Source of the DNA: Burkholderiales bacterium
GTDB lineage: Bacteria > Pseudomonadota > Gammaproteobacteria > Burkholderiales > Nitrosomonadaceae
Length of the DNA: 64,000 bases
Direction of reading: 5' to 3'
Assembly (NCBI GenBank): GCA_015075225.1
Contig: JABTUQ010000006.1
Location: 1-64,000, forward strand
The notes under the pieces are model-generated. The model was not told the origin of the DNA and did not search any database. It saw nothing but the letters and a program-made list of their open reading frames with translations. Below, piece by piece: positions 9,723 through 19,050 of this stretch. Positions within the stretch are counted from its first letter, which is position 1. Each line of letters opens with the position of its first letter. The position numbers and the translations under genes were made by a program.

Positions 9723-10340
9723 ATGAATATTTTTATTAAAAATTGGGTAATCAATTTGTTGGCGATTTTTTATCTGTTTGCTCTCGGTGGTTGTTCAACC
9801 TACCCCCTTCTCTCGCAGCAAGGAGAGAAGGCGCCACATGATTATCTGATCGGTCCGGGTGACACGTTAAATATTATCGTTTGGCGCAATCCGGAAATCT
9901 CAATGAGTGTGCCGGTTCGTCCGGATGGCAAAATTACTACGCCACTGGTGGAAGATTTGCCTGCAAGTGGAAAAACTTCTACCGAACTTGCTCGCAATAT
10001 CGAGGAAACTCTTTCCAAATATCTGCAACAACCGGTGGTAACAGTTGTGATAACTGGTTTTGTCGGACCATTTAGTGAACAGATCAGGGTTGTTGGGGAG
10101 GCAGCTCAGCCGCAGGCACTACCCTACCGGGAAAATATGTCGTTGATGGATGTCATGATTGCTGTTGGGGGGTTGACAGATTTTGCAGCGGGGAATAGAG
10201 CACGGATTGTCCGGAGTATTAACGGAGAACAACAGCAGTTTCGGGTCAGGTTGGAAGATTTGATTCGTGATGGTGATATTTCAGCAAATGTGCCTGTTTA
10301 TCAGGGAGATGTATTGGTTATTCCGGAAAGCTTTTTTTGA
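9723..10340 (+). CDS. outer-membrane polysaccharide export lipoprotein (Wza/OPX family, XrtA-associated)
   Basis: Expected to form or gate the outer-membrane exit channel for the exopolysaccharide. The 205-residue product has a signal sequence ending in the lipobox ALGGC (Cys 24), a poly_export domain (DYLIGPGDTLNIIVWRNPEI, residues 42-60) and SLBB-like repeats (IRVVGEAAQPQALPY, DVMIAVGGLTDFA). The length is that of the short OPX form found with exosortase A. ATG at 9723 is preceded by AAGGA. It is the first gene of a long co-directional series and is separated by 40 bases from the chain-length gene. Confidence 0.92.
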   Translation: MNIFIKNWVINLLAIFYLFALGGCSTYPLLSQQGEKAPHDYLIGPGDTLNIIVWRNPEISMSVPVRPDGKITTPLVEDLPASGKTSTELARNIEETLSKYLQQPVVTVVITGFVGPFSEQIRVVGEAAQPQALPYRENMSLMDVMIAVGGLTDFAAGNRARIVRSINGEQQQFRVRLEDLIRDGDISANVPVYQGDVLVIPESFF

Positions 10341-10380
10341 TTGATTTGGTCACTGTAATAAATAAAGAGGTGGGCCCGAA

Positions 10381-11931
10381 ATGAGTGATTTGATTGCTCA
10401 GTTGCTGGTTTATATCAAGGGTATCTGGAAATATAGATGGATTTCAGTTGTAACCGCTTGGGTTGTTGCTGTGGCAGGCTGGTTTTTTGTTTATAAGCTT
10501 CCAGATAATTACCAGGCTTCAGCGCGTATTTATGTAGATACCCAGAGTATTTTGCGTCCACTAATGGCTGGGATGACTGTGTCACCCAACCCGGATCAGC
10601 AAATTACAATCATGAGCCGAACGCTTATCAGCAGGCCCAATGTTGAAAGGATTATCCGTATGGTTGATCTGGATATCAAAATTACAGACGATGGCGCCAG
10701 AGAAAAGCAGGTGACTGACTTAATGAAGGATATCAAGCTTGCAACAACTGGTAGCGATAATATTTTCATGATTTCGTATGCGAACAAGGATCCAAAACTG
10801 GCAAAGGAAATAGTTCAGTCGTTGTTGACTATTTTTGTTGAAGGTGGTCTTGAAGGTAAAAAACAGGATTCTGCTTCTGCGCTGCGTTTTATTGATCAGC
10901 AGATTGCTGCTTACGAAGAAAAACTGGTTGCAGCTGAAGCAGCTTTGACTGCATTCAAACAAAAAAACATCGGGTTTTTACCAGGACAAGGGGGAGATTA
11001 TTATAGTCAGCTCGTGTCTGCTGCTGAAGAACTGGAAAAAGCCAGACTCGGTTTGCTTGAGGCCGAGCAGGCGCGCGATGCTGTGAAAAGGCAGATCACG
11101 GGTGATGACCCATTACTGTTGCTGGAGGTGGGGGAAGTGTCTCCACAAAGCATCGTTAACCCGGAAATTGATTCGCGGATTCAGGCGTTAAATACCAACC
11201 TGGATAATCTAATGTTGAGTTTTACCGATCAGCACCCTGATGTGGTTTCTACAAAGCGACTTATTGCACAGCTTGAAGAGCGGAAGGTAGAAGAAGCCAA
11301 GCTTGCTGGTACGGTGAATAATCGTGGTAAAAATTATGATCCGATGATGCAGCAATTGAATATCGCAATGGCCGAGTCCGAAGCTCAAGTGGCTTCGATG
11401 AAAGCGCGGGCTGCAGAATATGAGGCTCGTTTCGAGCGTCTCAAGTCAATGAGTAACACTGTTCCTGCAGTGGAAGTGGAAATGCAGCAACTGAATCGTG
11501 ATTACAATGTAAATAAGGCTAATTACGAAAAATTACTGGAAAGAAGGGCATCTGCTGAGATTTCTGGTGAATTGACATCCACTTCAGGTTTGATGTCTTT
11601 CAGAATCGTTGATCCACCTACCGTTCCAGATACACCGTCTGGACCAGACCGTAAGAAGTTTTTTTCATTTGTCTTGATTGGAGCCTTGGCTGGGGGAGTT
11701 GGACTTGCTTTTATCATCAGCCAGATTCGACCTATTTTTCATAGTCAGGGCACTCTGAGAGAGTTGACCGGGCTCCCGATTCTGGGGGTGGTCCCAATGA
11801 TATGGACAGAGCAGGAAAAAATGAAAAATAAGAGGCAAATTTATATATTCGGTTTCGCGCTATTAATGCTGATAGCTTGTTACATGGTTCTTATGCTTTA
11901 TATAAAAACTGGTGTGGCACCAGCGATCTAG
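10381..11931 (+). CDS. polysaccharide chain-length determinant (Wzz/GNVR), XrtA-associated
   Basis: Inner-membrane copolymerase that sets polymer length and works with the tyrosine kinase and export lipoprotein. The 516-residue protein has an N-terminal Wzz domain with a membrane segment (WISVVTAWVVAVAGWFFVYK, near 20-40) and a long periplasmic coiled coil rich in Glu, Ala and Lys (about 170-400). A GNVR-like region ends in RIVDPPTVPDTPSGP. Two C-terminal hydrophobic stretches follow (FSFVLIGALAGGVGLAFI and IYIFGFALLMLIACYMVLML). ATG at 10381 follows AAAGAGGTG. There is no kinase domain; that is carried by the next gene. Confidence 0.92.
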   Translation: MSDLIAQLLVYIKGIWKYRWISVVTAWVVAVAGWFFVYKLPDNYQASARIYVDTQSILRPLMAGMTVSPNPDQQITIMSRTLISRPNVERIIRMVDLDIKITDDGAREKQVTDLMKDIKLATTGSDNIFMISYANKDPKLAKEIVQSLLTIFVEGGLEGKKQDSASALRFIDQQIAAYEEKLVAAEAALTAFKQKNIGFLPGQGGDYYSQLVSAAEELEKARLGLLEAEQARDAVKRQITGDDPLLLLEVGEVSPQSIVNPEIDSRIQALNTNLDNLMLSFTDQHPDVVSTKRLIAQLEERKVEEAKLAGTVNNRGKNYDPMMQQLNIAMAESEAQVASMKARAAEYEARFERLKSMSNTVPAVEVEMQQLNRDYNVNKANYEKLLERRASAEISGELTSTSGLMSFRIVDPPTVPDTPSGPDRKKFFSFVLIGALAGGVGLAFIISQIRPIFHSQGTLRELTGLPILGVVPMIWTEQEKMKNKRQIYIFGFALLMLIACYMVLMLYIKTGVAPAI

Positions 11932-12014
11932 GTAGTGACAATGGAAATATTGTTGGTTTATTGGTGAAACATGCTGGCTTGCCAAAACATAAACAGAGAA
12001 AAGGTGGAGCAAAT

Positions 12015-12953
12015 ATGAGCCTGATAGAACGCGCTGCTAGTAGGCTTGCAAAAAAGGATGCAAGTAATTTTATTCCAGATGGCGAATTGCAACAGGTTTC
12101 CCGCTCAAAATATGACTCGGATTCGTCATTTTTTGCGGGTGATTCCATGCATCCTGGTGCTGGAGAAGAGAAAGGTGTCAAGAATGATAGGAAGGAGATC
12201 GATTTAGCTCACGGGGAAAATTCCAGCAAAAGAACGGTCAAGAAGCTTGATATCGATCTGGAGCATCTTCATCGAAGAGGTATTGTTACCCTTGGTCATA
12301 CAAAATCCGAAATAGCTGAGCAGTTCCGGCTAATAAAACGGCCTGTACTGACTAATGCCTTCAATCCGGACAGTGGAATAAAGAACGGTAATTTAATTAT
12401 GGTTACCAGCTCTTTGTCGGGAGAGGGGAAAAGTTTTTGTTCTATCAATCTGGCAATGAGTATCGCAATGGAAATGGATCATAGAGTGTTGTTAGTTGAT
12501 GCTGACGTTGCCCGCCCCTCTATTCCAGCTAATTTGGGTTATAGCCCGGAAGAACCTGGATTGTTGGATCTTATCCGGGATCCGCAATGCCAAATTCCTG
12601 ACGTAATGATGAGAACGAATGTAAAAAAACTTACGTTAATTCCAGCAGGGAGAAGGCATACGCATGCCACTGAGTTACTGGCCAGTCAGAGCATGCGTTC
12701 CATTCTGGTTGAGCTTGCTCAACGCTACCACGATCGAGTGGTGATATTTGATTCTCCTCCTTTATTGTTAACCAGTGAATCACGTGTGCTGGCTAGTCAG
12801 ATGGGACAAATCATCCTGGTAGTTGAAGCAGAAAGGACAACACAGCAGACTGTGAAAGAGGCTTTGCAGCAGATCGAAGCGTGCGATGTGGTCAATCTCA
12901 TTTATAACAAAGCCAAGACACATGGCAGCTCCGGATACTACGGCTATTATTGA
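12015..12953 (+). CDS. BY-family tyrosine kinase, XrtA-associated
   Basis: Cytoplasmic autokinase that partners the chain-length protein. The start at 12015 (MSLIERAASRLAKK) has a strong ribosome site, AAGGTGGAG; an upstream in-frame start at 11877 would overlap the previous gene and is less likely. The 312-residue product has Walker A (SSLSGEGKSF, about residue 134), Walker A' (HRVLLVDADVARPS), Walker B (RVVIFDSPPLLL) and a C-terminal tyrosine cluster GYYGYY that would be the autophosphorylation site. Its stop overlaps the next start (ATGA), pointing to translational coupling. The phosphatase at 39.0-39.5 kb is a plausible counterpart. Confidence 0.93.
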   Translation: MSLIERAASRLAKKDASNFIPDGELQQVSRSKYDSDSSFFAGDSMHPGAGEEKGVKNDRKEIDLAHGENSSKRTVKKLDIDLEHLHRRGIVTLGHTKSEIAEQFRLIKRPVLTNAFNPDSGIKNGNLIMVTSSLSGEGKSFCSINLAMSIAMEMDHRVLLVDADVARPSIPANLGYSPEEPGLLDLIRDPQCQIPDVMMRTNVKKLTLIPAGRRHTHATELLASQSMRSILVELAQRYHDRVVIFDSPPLLLTSESRVLASQMGQIILVVEAERTTQQTVKEALQQIEACDVVNLIYNKAKTHGSSGYYGYY

Positions 12954-14530
12954 TGAAATTATTTGTATGCAGGAATGACAGTTCCTCTCGTTGGAGGGGG
13001 TATTTGAGAATTGTCTGCGTTGCCGGGTTAAGTAGCTGGATTTTTCAGGCAGATGCGGCGGAGTGGAGTATCCAGCCGCGATTAACAATTAGCGAGACTT
13101 ATACTGATAACGTAGGGTTGGGTGGAGGAGGCTTCGGGGGATTTGGAGGGTCGGGCAGAGGAGGTGGCGAATTTATTACACAAATCAATCCGGGGGTGAA
13201 TATAACGGGTGAGGGACGCCGTTTCAAATCCAGTTTGAACTACACTTTGAATAACCTTATATATGCAAAAAATCAGCGATTTGAATCACGGAACCAGCTA
13301 TCCGCCAATGCTACAGCTGAAATTATTAAACAGTATTTTTTTGTAGATGGCCGTGCATCAATCTCCCAGAAAAATGCTTTCTTATTTGCTCCTTTGGCAT
13401 TAGACAATACTAATCGGACTGGAAATCGAAGAAATATTTACACATGGAACATTAGCCCTTATGTGCGGCAACGTTTCAGCAATCTTGCTTCAGGTGAAGT
13501 TCGTTATACGCATGGCGAGGTGAGTTCGAGTGGTAACAGTTTTTCCAATAACAGCTCAGATACAGCAATTTTTTCACTAAACAGTGGCTCGGCTTTCAGG
13601 ACGCTTGGCTGGGGCATAAATTATAGCCACACAGAGATTAGTAGAAAATCAACTGGCTCTGGTTTTGGGTCGCCGGGAACAATTTCGTTGGAAAGAGCTA
13701 CTGGTTCGCTTAGGTATCTCGTGTCATCGCAATTTAGCCTGATTGGTACCGCCGGTTATGAGCGAAACAGTTTTCTTTCAATTAGAGGAAGAACCTCCAG
13801 TCCTTCTTGGACAGTCGGTTTTTCCTGGGCGCCTACCAAAAGGACAAAAATTGACGCATCGGGAGGAAAAAGATTTTTCGGTAATACTTACGCAGCATCA
13901 GTTGATCACCGTACCCGCAGTACAGTATGGAATCTGAGCTACGTAGAAGATATCTCAACTTTTGGTCAGCAATCTCTGGCTGGCGGCTCAATTCTGAACC
14001 CTTCCATGTTAGGACAGTTATTTTCCGGAGTTCAGGGAAGTGAGGCGTTGTTGAGTCAGGGACTCCCGCAATCATTTTCTGATCCAAATAATTTTTTGAC
14101 CAACCGTTTGTTTTTGCTGAGGAATCTGCAGGCTTCACTTACTTTGAATGGCAGGAAAAATTCCTTGGTGTTTCGTGCGTTCAATTATTCCAGAAAATCG
14201 TTCAGCCCGGATCAGGAGGATATGGATTTAGTTGGTATTGGTAATGCGGCTTTGACCAGGAATACTACTCAAACCGGGGGTAATGTATTGTGGAATCATC
14301 GACTGTCTCCGCGTGCAAATGCCAACATCAATTTTGGATACATCAGAACCAGTTATGATTTAACCAGCCAGAAAGATGACAGCATTATTATGTCGGCAGG
14401 TCTAAACAAACAATTTACTTCCAAAATTAACGGATCGGTTATGTACCATCATCTACGCCGTGAATCTGACCGGAATAATGGTGGCTATAGCTCTAATACG
14501 TTGACTGCAATGGTGAGTATGAATTTCTAG
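12953..14530 (+). CDS. XrtA/PEP-CTERM-associated outer-membrane beta-barrel-like protein
   Basis: About 525 residues with a signal peptide (cleavage likely after FQADA). The body is made of alternating aromatic and polar strands rich in Ser, Asn, Arg and Tyr, and the last residue is phenylalanine (VSMNF), typical of outer-membrane barrels. A glycine-rich stretch (GGGGFGGFGGSGRGGG) lies near residue 53. This matches the uncharacterised family that regularly accompanies exosortase A EPS loci. The function may be polymer passage or anchoring; this is not known. The start overlaps the kinase stop (ATGA). Confidence 0.85.
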   Translation: MKLFVCRNDSSSRWRGYLRIVCVAGLSSWIFQADAAEWSIQPRLTISETYTDNVGLGGGGFGGFGGSGRGGGEFITQINPGVNITGEGRRFKSSLNYTLNNLIYAKNQRFESRNQLSANATAEIIKQYFFVDGRASISQKNAFLFAPLALDNTNRTGNRRNIYTWNISPYVRQRFSNLASGEVRYTHGEVSSSGNSFSNNSSDTAIFSLNSGSAFRTLGWGINYSHTEISRKSTGSGFGSPGTISLERATGSLRYLVSSQFSLIGTAGYERNSFLSIRGRTSSPSWTVGFSWAPTKRTKIDASGGKRFFGNTYAASVDHRTRSTVWNLSYVEDISTFGQQSLAGGSILNPSMLGQLFSGVQGSEALLSQGLPQSFSDPNNFLTNRLFLLRNLQASLTLNGRKNSLVFRAFNYSRKSFSPDQEDMDLVGIGNAALTRNTTQTGGNVLWNHRLSPRANANINFGYIRTSYDLTSQKDDSIIMSAGLNKQFTSKINGSVMYHHLRRESDRNNGGYSSNTLTAMVSMNF

Positions 14531-14543
14531 AAAGAAAAAATTT

Positions 14544-15377
14544 ATGTATCTAACTTACTATGGTTTTACCGAGAAGCCGTTTCAGTTAAAACCTGATCCA
14601 AGTTTCTTTTTTGCCAGTCAAGGGCATAAGCGTGCTGCGGCTTACCTTGAGTATGGTCTTTCGCAAGAAGATGGGTTCATCATAATTACAGGGGAAGTTG
14701 GTGCTGGAAAAACCACACTAATGCGCCACCTTTTCCAGAAATTGAAACGGGAGCGCGTGGTAGCCGCACAATTAGTAAGCACGCGACTGGATCCGGATGA
14801 CGCACTGAGGATGGTGGCAGCTGCTTTTGGTCTCCCTTATGAGAACTTGTCCAAAGCTGCGTTATTACTGGAGCTTGAGAAATTTATGCGCAAATGCGAG
14901 TGTGAAGGAACGCGAGCATTGCTGGTGGTTGACGAAGCGCAGAATCTTCTTCCTCAGACACTCGAAGAATTGCGAATGCTATCGAATTTTCAATCAGAGA
15001 ATAGACCCTTATTACAAACTTTCCTGCTCGGTCAGCCAGAGTTCAGGAAAACATTACTTGGCAATCAGATGCAACAACTACGCCAGCGAGTGATTGCTAC
15101 TTATCATTTGGGCCCAATGGATCAGGCTGAGACACGGGCTTATATAGAGCATCGGTTACAAAAAGCGGGGTGGAGCGGAAATCCTGTATTACAGGATGAT
15201 ATTTTTGAAGTGATACATAATTTTTCTGCAGGAATTCCTCGTAAAATCAATCTGTTTTTTGACAGGTTGCTGATTATGGGGTGCTTGGAAGAATTGCAAT
15301 CATTGGGTAAAGCTGAAGCTAATGAGGTGATACTCGATATGCAAAAGGAATTCGATTTGGCGGTTTTCTCTGAGTAA
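14544..15377 (+). CDS. AAA ATPase, XrtA-associated (ExeA/GspA-like)
   Basis: A 277-residue ATPase with Walker A (GEVGAGKTTLMRH, about residue 50) and Walker B (ALLVVDEAQNL, about 125), followed by an arginine finger region. It begins MYLTYYGFTEKPFQLKPDPS, the hallmark start of the ExeA-like ATPases found in exosortase A loci. No membrane segment or peptidoglycan-binding domain is present. It may energise assembly of the export machinery; the exact role is unproven. It starts 14 bases after the barrel gene and ends 6 bases before the deacetylase gene, so it is clearly part of the operon. Confidence 0.9.
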   Translation: MYLTYYGFTEKPFQLKPDPSFFFASQGHKRAAAYLEYGLSQEDGFIIITGEVGAGKTTLMRHLFQKLKRERVVAAQLVSTRLDPDDALRMVAAAFGLPYENLSKAALLLELEKFMRKCECEGTRALLVVDEAQNLLPQTLEELRMLSNFQSENRPLLQTFLLGQPEFRKTLLGNQMQQLRQRVIATYHLGPMDQAETRAYIEHRLQKAGWSGNPVLQDDIFEVIHNFSAGIPRKINLFFDRLLIMGCLEELQSLGKAEANEVILDMQKEFDLAVFSE

Positions 15378-15382
15378 GGCTT

Positions 15383-16222
15383 ATGATCTGTAATGCGTTG
15401 ACGATCGATGTAGAAGATTATTTTCAGGTGTCGGCCTTTGCTCAACACATCCCACGTTCATCCTGGGATGGCCTGTCATGTAGAGTTGAGCGCAATATTG
15501 ATCGAATTCTCGTGCTGCTGGATGCACATGAAATCAAGGCAACCTTTTTTACACTAGGCTGGATAGCAGAGCGCTACCCGTCAATGGTAAAGAAAATTGT
15601 TGAAAATGGTCATGAATTGGCCAGTCATGGCTATGCTCATCATCGTGTTACCGAGCTGAGCCGTGAACAGTTTTATGATGACATTGCCCGTAGTAAATCT
15701 TTGCTGGAAGAAATTGGTGGGCAGTCCGTATTGGGATATCGTGCTCCAAGCTTTTCTATCAATGGAAATAATCTATGGGCTATGGAATGTCTGGAAGAGG
15801 CTGGTTATCGCTATAGCTCAAGCATTTATCCGGTAAAGCATGATCATTATGGTATGCCGGATGCGCCGCGATTTGCATTCAATCCTGAAAATACCCGGGG
15901 AATACTTGAGTTACCTGTGACTACCGTTCGCTTGTTCGGGCGTAATATTCCCGCTGGTGGTGGCGGTTATTTTCGCCTCTGGCCCTATGCAGTTTCGCGC
16001 TGGTTTTTGCAAAGAGTCAATAGGATTGATCAGCAGCCTGCGATTTTTTATTTCCATCCTTGGGAAATAGATCCGGATCAACCTCGTCAAGCCGGAATTA
16101 GCCTTAAAACACATTTTCGCCATTACCTTAACCTGGGCCGCATGGAAAAACGGCTTGGTACACTGGCCCGGCATTTCAAATGGGATCGTATGGATCGGGT
16201 CTTTTTGCAACGGACTGAATAA
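15383..16222 (+). CDS. polysaccharide deacetylase, XrtA-associated (NodB domain)
   Basis: Expected to remove acetyl groups from the polymer or its precursor. The 279-residue protein starts MICNALTIDVEDYFQVSAFA, with the DVED metal-binding aspartate. It has the His pair of motif 2 (LASHGYAHHRV), motif 3 (LGYRAPSFSI) and the C-terminal FYFHPWEIDPDQP typical of the exosortase-linked subfamily. No signal peptide is visible. Its stop lies 17 bases before the start of the FemAB-like gene. Confidence 0.93.
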   Translation: MICNALTIDVEDYFQVSAFAQHIPRSSWDGLSCRVERNIDRILVLLDAHEIKATFFTLGWIAERYPSMVKKIVENGHELASHGYAHHRVTELSREQFYDDIARSKSLLEEIGGQSVLGYRAPSFSINGNNLWAMECLEEAGYRYSSSIYPVKHDHYGMPDAPRFAFNPENTRGILELPVTTVRLFGRNIPAGGGGYFRLWPYAVSRWFLQRVNRIDQQPAIFYFHPWEIDPDQPRQAGISLKTHFRHYLNLGRMEKRLGTLARHFKWDRMDRVFLQRTE

Positions 16223-16238
16223 TTCTGGCGGTGTTATT

Positions 16239-17296
16239 GTGCAAAATTCAGATCAGCTTTTTCCACATGAATTACCCGGGATTTCTATTTTATCTCCAGA
16301 TAAATTCCGGATTTGGGATGAATTTGTCATGGCTTGTCCAGAAGCAACTTTTTTTCACCGTGCCGGCTGGAAGCAGGTGATAGAGCAGGCTTTTGGACAT
16401 AAAACATGGTTTTTATATATAGAAGAAGAGGGTGAGATCCAGGGAATTCTGCCTTTGGCAGAAATTAACAGCCTTTTATTTGGGCACAGCCTGAGTGCAT
16501 TACCATTTTGTGTATATGGTGGTATTGCTGCTACATCTGATAGCGCGCGAACGAGGCTGGATCAGGCAGCCCAGATGCTGGCTGCGCAATTGAGAGTGGA
16601 CTACCTGGAGTACCGTAATTTACATCCTCTTCACCAGGATTGGCCTACCAAGAGCTTGTACGTCACATTCCGAAAAGCTATGGATGCAGATGTAGAGCAG
16701 AATATGCTGGCTATTCCCCGTAAGCAGCGTGCAATGGTACGAAAAGGAATTAACCACGACCTGCAAAGTAGTTTGGATGTAACTACAGAGCGTTTCTTTC
16801 AGGCTTATTCGGCTAGCGTTCATCGCCTGGGTACGCCAGTGTTCTCCCGGAACTATTTCCAGCTATTAAAAGCCATTTTTGCGGAAGATTGTGAGCTGCT
16901 TGTTATTACCAAGGATGGCAAGGTAGTCAGCGCAGTCATGAGTTTCTATTTTCGGGATGAAGTATTGCCTTATTACGGTGGTGGACAGATGCCGCCAGAG
17001 ATCTGGCAGGTAATGATTTCATGTACTGGGAGTTGATGCGGCGTGCTTGTGAGCGAGGGTACCGGATTTTTGATTTTGGGCGTAGCAAGCAAGGTACCGG
17101 GTCGTATAGTTTCAAAAAAAACTGGGGATTTGAGCCCCAACCCTTATTTTATGAATATCAATTGCACCAGGCAAAAACAGTTCCAGAACATAATCCACTG
17201 AATCCAAAATATCGGTTGTTCATCCAGGCATGGCAAAAAATGCCATTAACGCTTGCCAATATGATAGGACCTCATATTGTCAGGAATTTGGGTTAA
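16239..17296 (+). pseudogene. FemAB-like (GNAT-fold) protein, XrtA-associated, single-base frameshift
   Basis: Family found only with exosortase A EPS loci and related to FemAB aminoacyltransferases; the substrate is unknown. The GTG at 16239 is the likely start. The first frame runs through KQRAMVRKGI and VLPYYGGG, then is lost near 16985. The second frame resumes with NDFMYWELMRRACERGYRIF and DFGRSKQGTGSYSFKKNW. Adding one base near the GGTGGTGGACAG run gives GGGTDAARDLAGNDF and a continuous 353-codon frame (1058 plus 1 is divisible by three). A mis-called homopolymer is the simplest explanation; otherwise the gene is a very young pseudogene. Confidence 0.82.
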
Positions 17297-17302
17297 AAAA
17301 GC

Positions 17303-18508
17303 ATGCAAGAGCTGCTTTATCTGACACACAGAATCCCTTATCCGCCTAACAAGGGAGACAAGATACGTTCTTTTCATCTCTTGCGGCATTTGAGTGAGCG
17401 CTATCGGGTGTATTTGGGGACTTTCATAGATACCGAAGAAGATTGGCAATATGAGGATGAAGTCAGGAAATACTGCCAGGAAGCTTGTTTTGTCAGACTA
17501 CATCCATTCTCTGCCAGGGTAAAAAGCCTGCTTGCATTATCAGGAAGAGATCCATTGACATTGTCCTATTATCGCAATGCAAAATTGATGCAATGGATAA
17601 GATCTGTGTGTGCACGGGAACCCATACGCGATATCGTGGTTTTTTCTTCTGCCATGGCACAGTATGTTGATCATTTGCCGGATTGTCGACGCATTATCGA
17701 TTTCGTTGATGTGGATTCGGATAAATGGCGACAGTATGCTTCCTCAAAATCCTGGCCACTGAGCTGGGTGTATCAGAGAGAAGCCCGGTATTTGCTAAAT
17801 TATGAAAAAGAGATAGCCAGAAAATTCAACTTTTCTACTTTCGTATCGGAAAAAGAGGCTGGGTTATTCCGGCAGATGGCTCCAGATTCAGCCGAGAAAA
17901 CAACATTTTTCAATAATGGTGTTGATACCAGTTATTTTTCACCTGGCCACAGTTATCCCAATCCGTACCCGACCGGGAAGCGCGTGCTGGTATTTACAGG
18001 AGCCATGGATTACTGGGCTAATGTTGATGCTGTAACCTGGTTTGCAAATTTAGTGTTTCCAGCTATACGCGCAAGCCAGCCTGATGTGGAATTTCATATT
18101 GTCGGTGCAAACCCCACGAAACAAGTGCAGGGACTGGCGAATTTGCCGGGTATTTGTGTGACTGGAGCGGTTAAGGACATCCGGCCCTATCTGATGCATG
18201 CGGCAGTGGCAGTAGCTCCCTTGCGGATCGCGAGAGGCATCCAGAACAAGGTGTTGGAAGCGATGGCAATGCTGAAACCAGTGGTTGTTTCTGATCAGGC
18301 AATGGAAGGGATTCATGCCATACCAGGCAGAGAACTGATTGTTGCAAAGGATGTTGATGCATTTATAGAGCAAATTTTGATATTGCTTGCATCTGACAAA
18401 CAGAGCTCCATCGGGCAGCAGGCTAGAGATCGTATTTTGCGAGACTACACCTGGTCAGGAAGCTTATCCCGTTTTGATGCTTTGCTTTCCACACCCTATA
18501 CTGGTTAA
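17303..18508 (+). CDS. glycosyltransferase (GT4-like), XrtA-associated type 1
   Basis: A 401-residue GT-B glycosyltransferase of the first exosortase-linked sugar transferase family. It begins MQELLYLTHRIPYPPNKGDK, the diagnostic start. The C-terminal nucleotide-sugar domain shows FTGAMDYWANVDAV, LMHAAVAVAPLRIARGIQNK and LEAMAMLKPVVVSDQAMEG. No membrane segment is visible. The TAA stop at 18506-18508 lies inside the terminal repeat of the adjacent MITE, so the native C-terminus may have been slightly altered by that insertion. Confidence 0.92.
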   Translation: MQELLYLTHRIPYPPNKGDKIRSFHLLRHLSERYRVYLGTFIDTEEDWQYEDEVRKYCQEACFVRLHPFSARVKSLLALSGRDPLTLSYYRNAKLMQWIRSVCAREPIRDIVVFSSAMAQYVDHLPDCRRIIDFVDVDSDKWRQYASSKSWPLSWVYQREARYLLNYEKEIARKFNFSTFVSEKEAGLFRQMAPDSAEKTTFFNNGVDTSYFSPGHSYPNPYPTGKRVLVFTGAMDYWANVDAVTWFANLVFPAIRASQPDVEFHIVGANPTKQVQGLANLPGICVTGAVKDIRPYLMHAAVAVAPLRIARGIQNKVLEAMAMLKPVVVSDQAMEGIHAIPGRELIVAKDVDAFIEQILILLASDKQSSIGQQARDRILRDYTWSGSLSRFDALLSTPYTG

Positions 18509-18785
18509 GGAGCCTCTGATCGAATCCTCCATAAGTTGCTTGCAGGAAAAATCATGATGATCGCAAGAAGCGCGACGAAGATCGTAGCTATTCTACGATG
18601 CCAAGGAGTGCGACATAGCGGGCGCATGATTTTTCCGTAACCCTTGGGGGCAATGGTTTTACGGATGGACTGCGTCGTTGAGTCCGTTGTGAAGGGGGCA
18701 GGCCATTTACTGCCTTGCCCGCCTTGCATTCATTCGCAAAACACAGCATGCGGCCATGTGGGATTTAATCAGAGGTTCCCTAAGG
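18505..18785. repeat. MITE-like element A (terminal inverted repeats, internal palindrome)
   Basis: A non-coding block of about 280 bases bounded by inverted repeats. The left end is GGAGCCTCTGATCGAATCC (18509-18527); the right end is GGATTTAATCAGAGGTTCC (18761-18779). They match at 16 of 19 positions, and similarity extends outward through TTAAGG / CCTAAGG. Inside, GGAAAAATCATG (18545-18556) pairs with CATGATTTTTCC (18625-18636) around a perfect ATCGTAG/CTACGAT hairpin at 18581-18599. It has no credible gene. The outermost 10-11 bases are shared with element B next door. Confidence 0.7.
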
Positions 18786-18828
18786 TTTTGCAAGAACAAG
18801 CCGATCCATATTTTTACTAAAATATTAT

Positions 18829-18979
18829 CCTAAGGGAACCTCTGAAAAACGTCAGCGAGGCAGTCAGTTCAAGGCAAAAATCGGCAAAAAAGCGGAGTTT
18901 ATATGTAATAAATGAGCATTTTGAGCCGATTTTTAACGCAGAAATAACAACGCAGGTAGTTTTTCAAAGGTTCCCAAGG
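18829..18979. repeat. MITE-like element B, copy 1
   Basis: A block of 151 bases with ends CCTAAGGGAACCTCTGAAAA and TTTTTCAAAGGTTCCCAAGG in inverted orientation. A second copy in opposite orientation lies at 44920-45133 and is nearly identical outside an internal insert, which establishes this as a dispersed repeat. It separates the upstream glycosyltransferase from xrtA, so the xrtA half of the EPS locus may not be read by simple operon extension. Confidence 0.78.
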
Positions 18980-19050
18980 TTGTTTTGATTGGTGATTCCC
19001 CAATGAATGTAATGACTCGATCACAGCCCAGGCTGGCAAAGGGCGAAATA

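Noticed and set aside
13130-13170. Glycine-rich stretch in the barrel-like protein as a PEP-CTERM or silk-like repeat
   Set aside because: It is a single low-complexity loop near the N-terminus with no repeat periodicity and no sorting signal at the C-terminus.
18505-18729. 74-codon frame on the minus strand with a hydrophobic segment
   Set aside because: It lies entirely in the palindromic MITE A; the hydrophobic stretch comes from the repeat sequence and there is no ribosome site.
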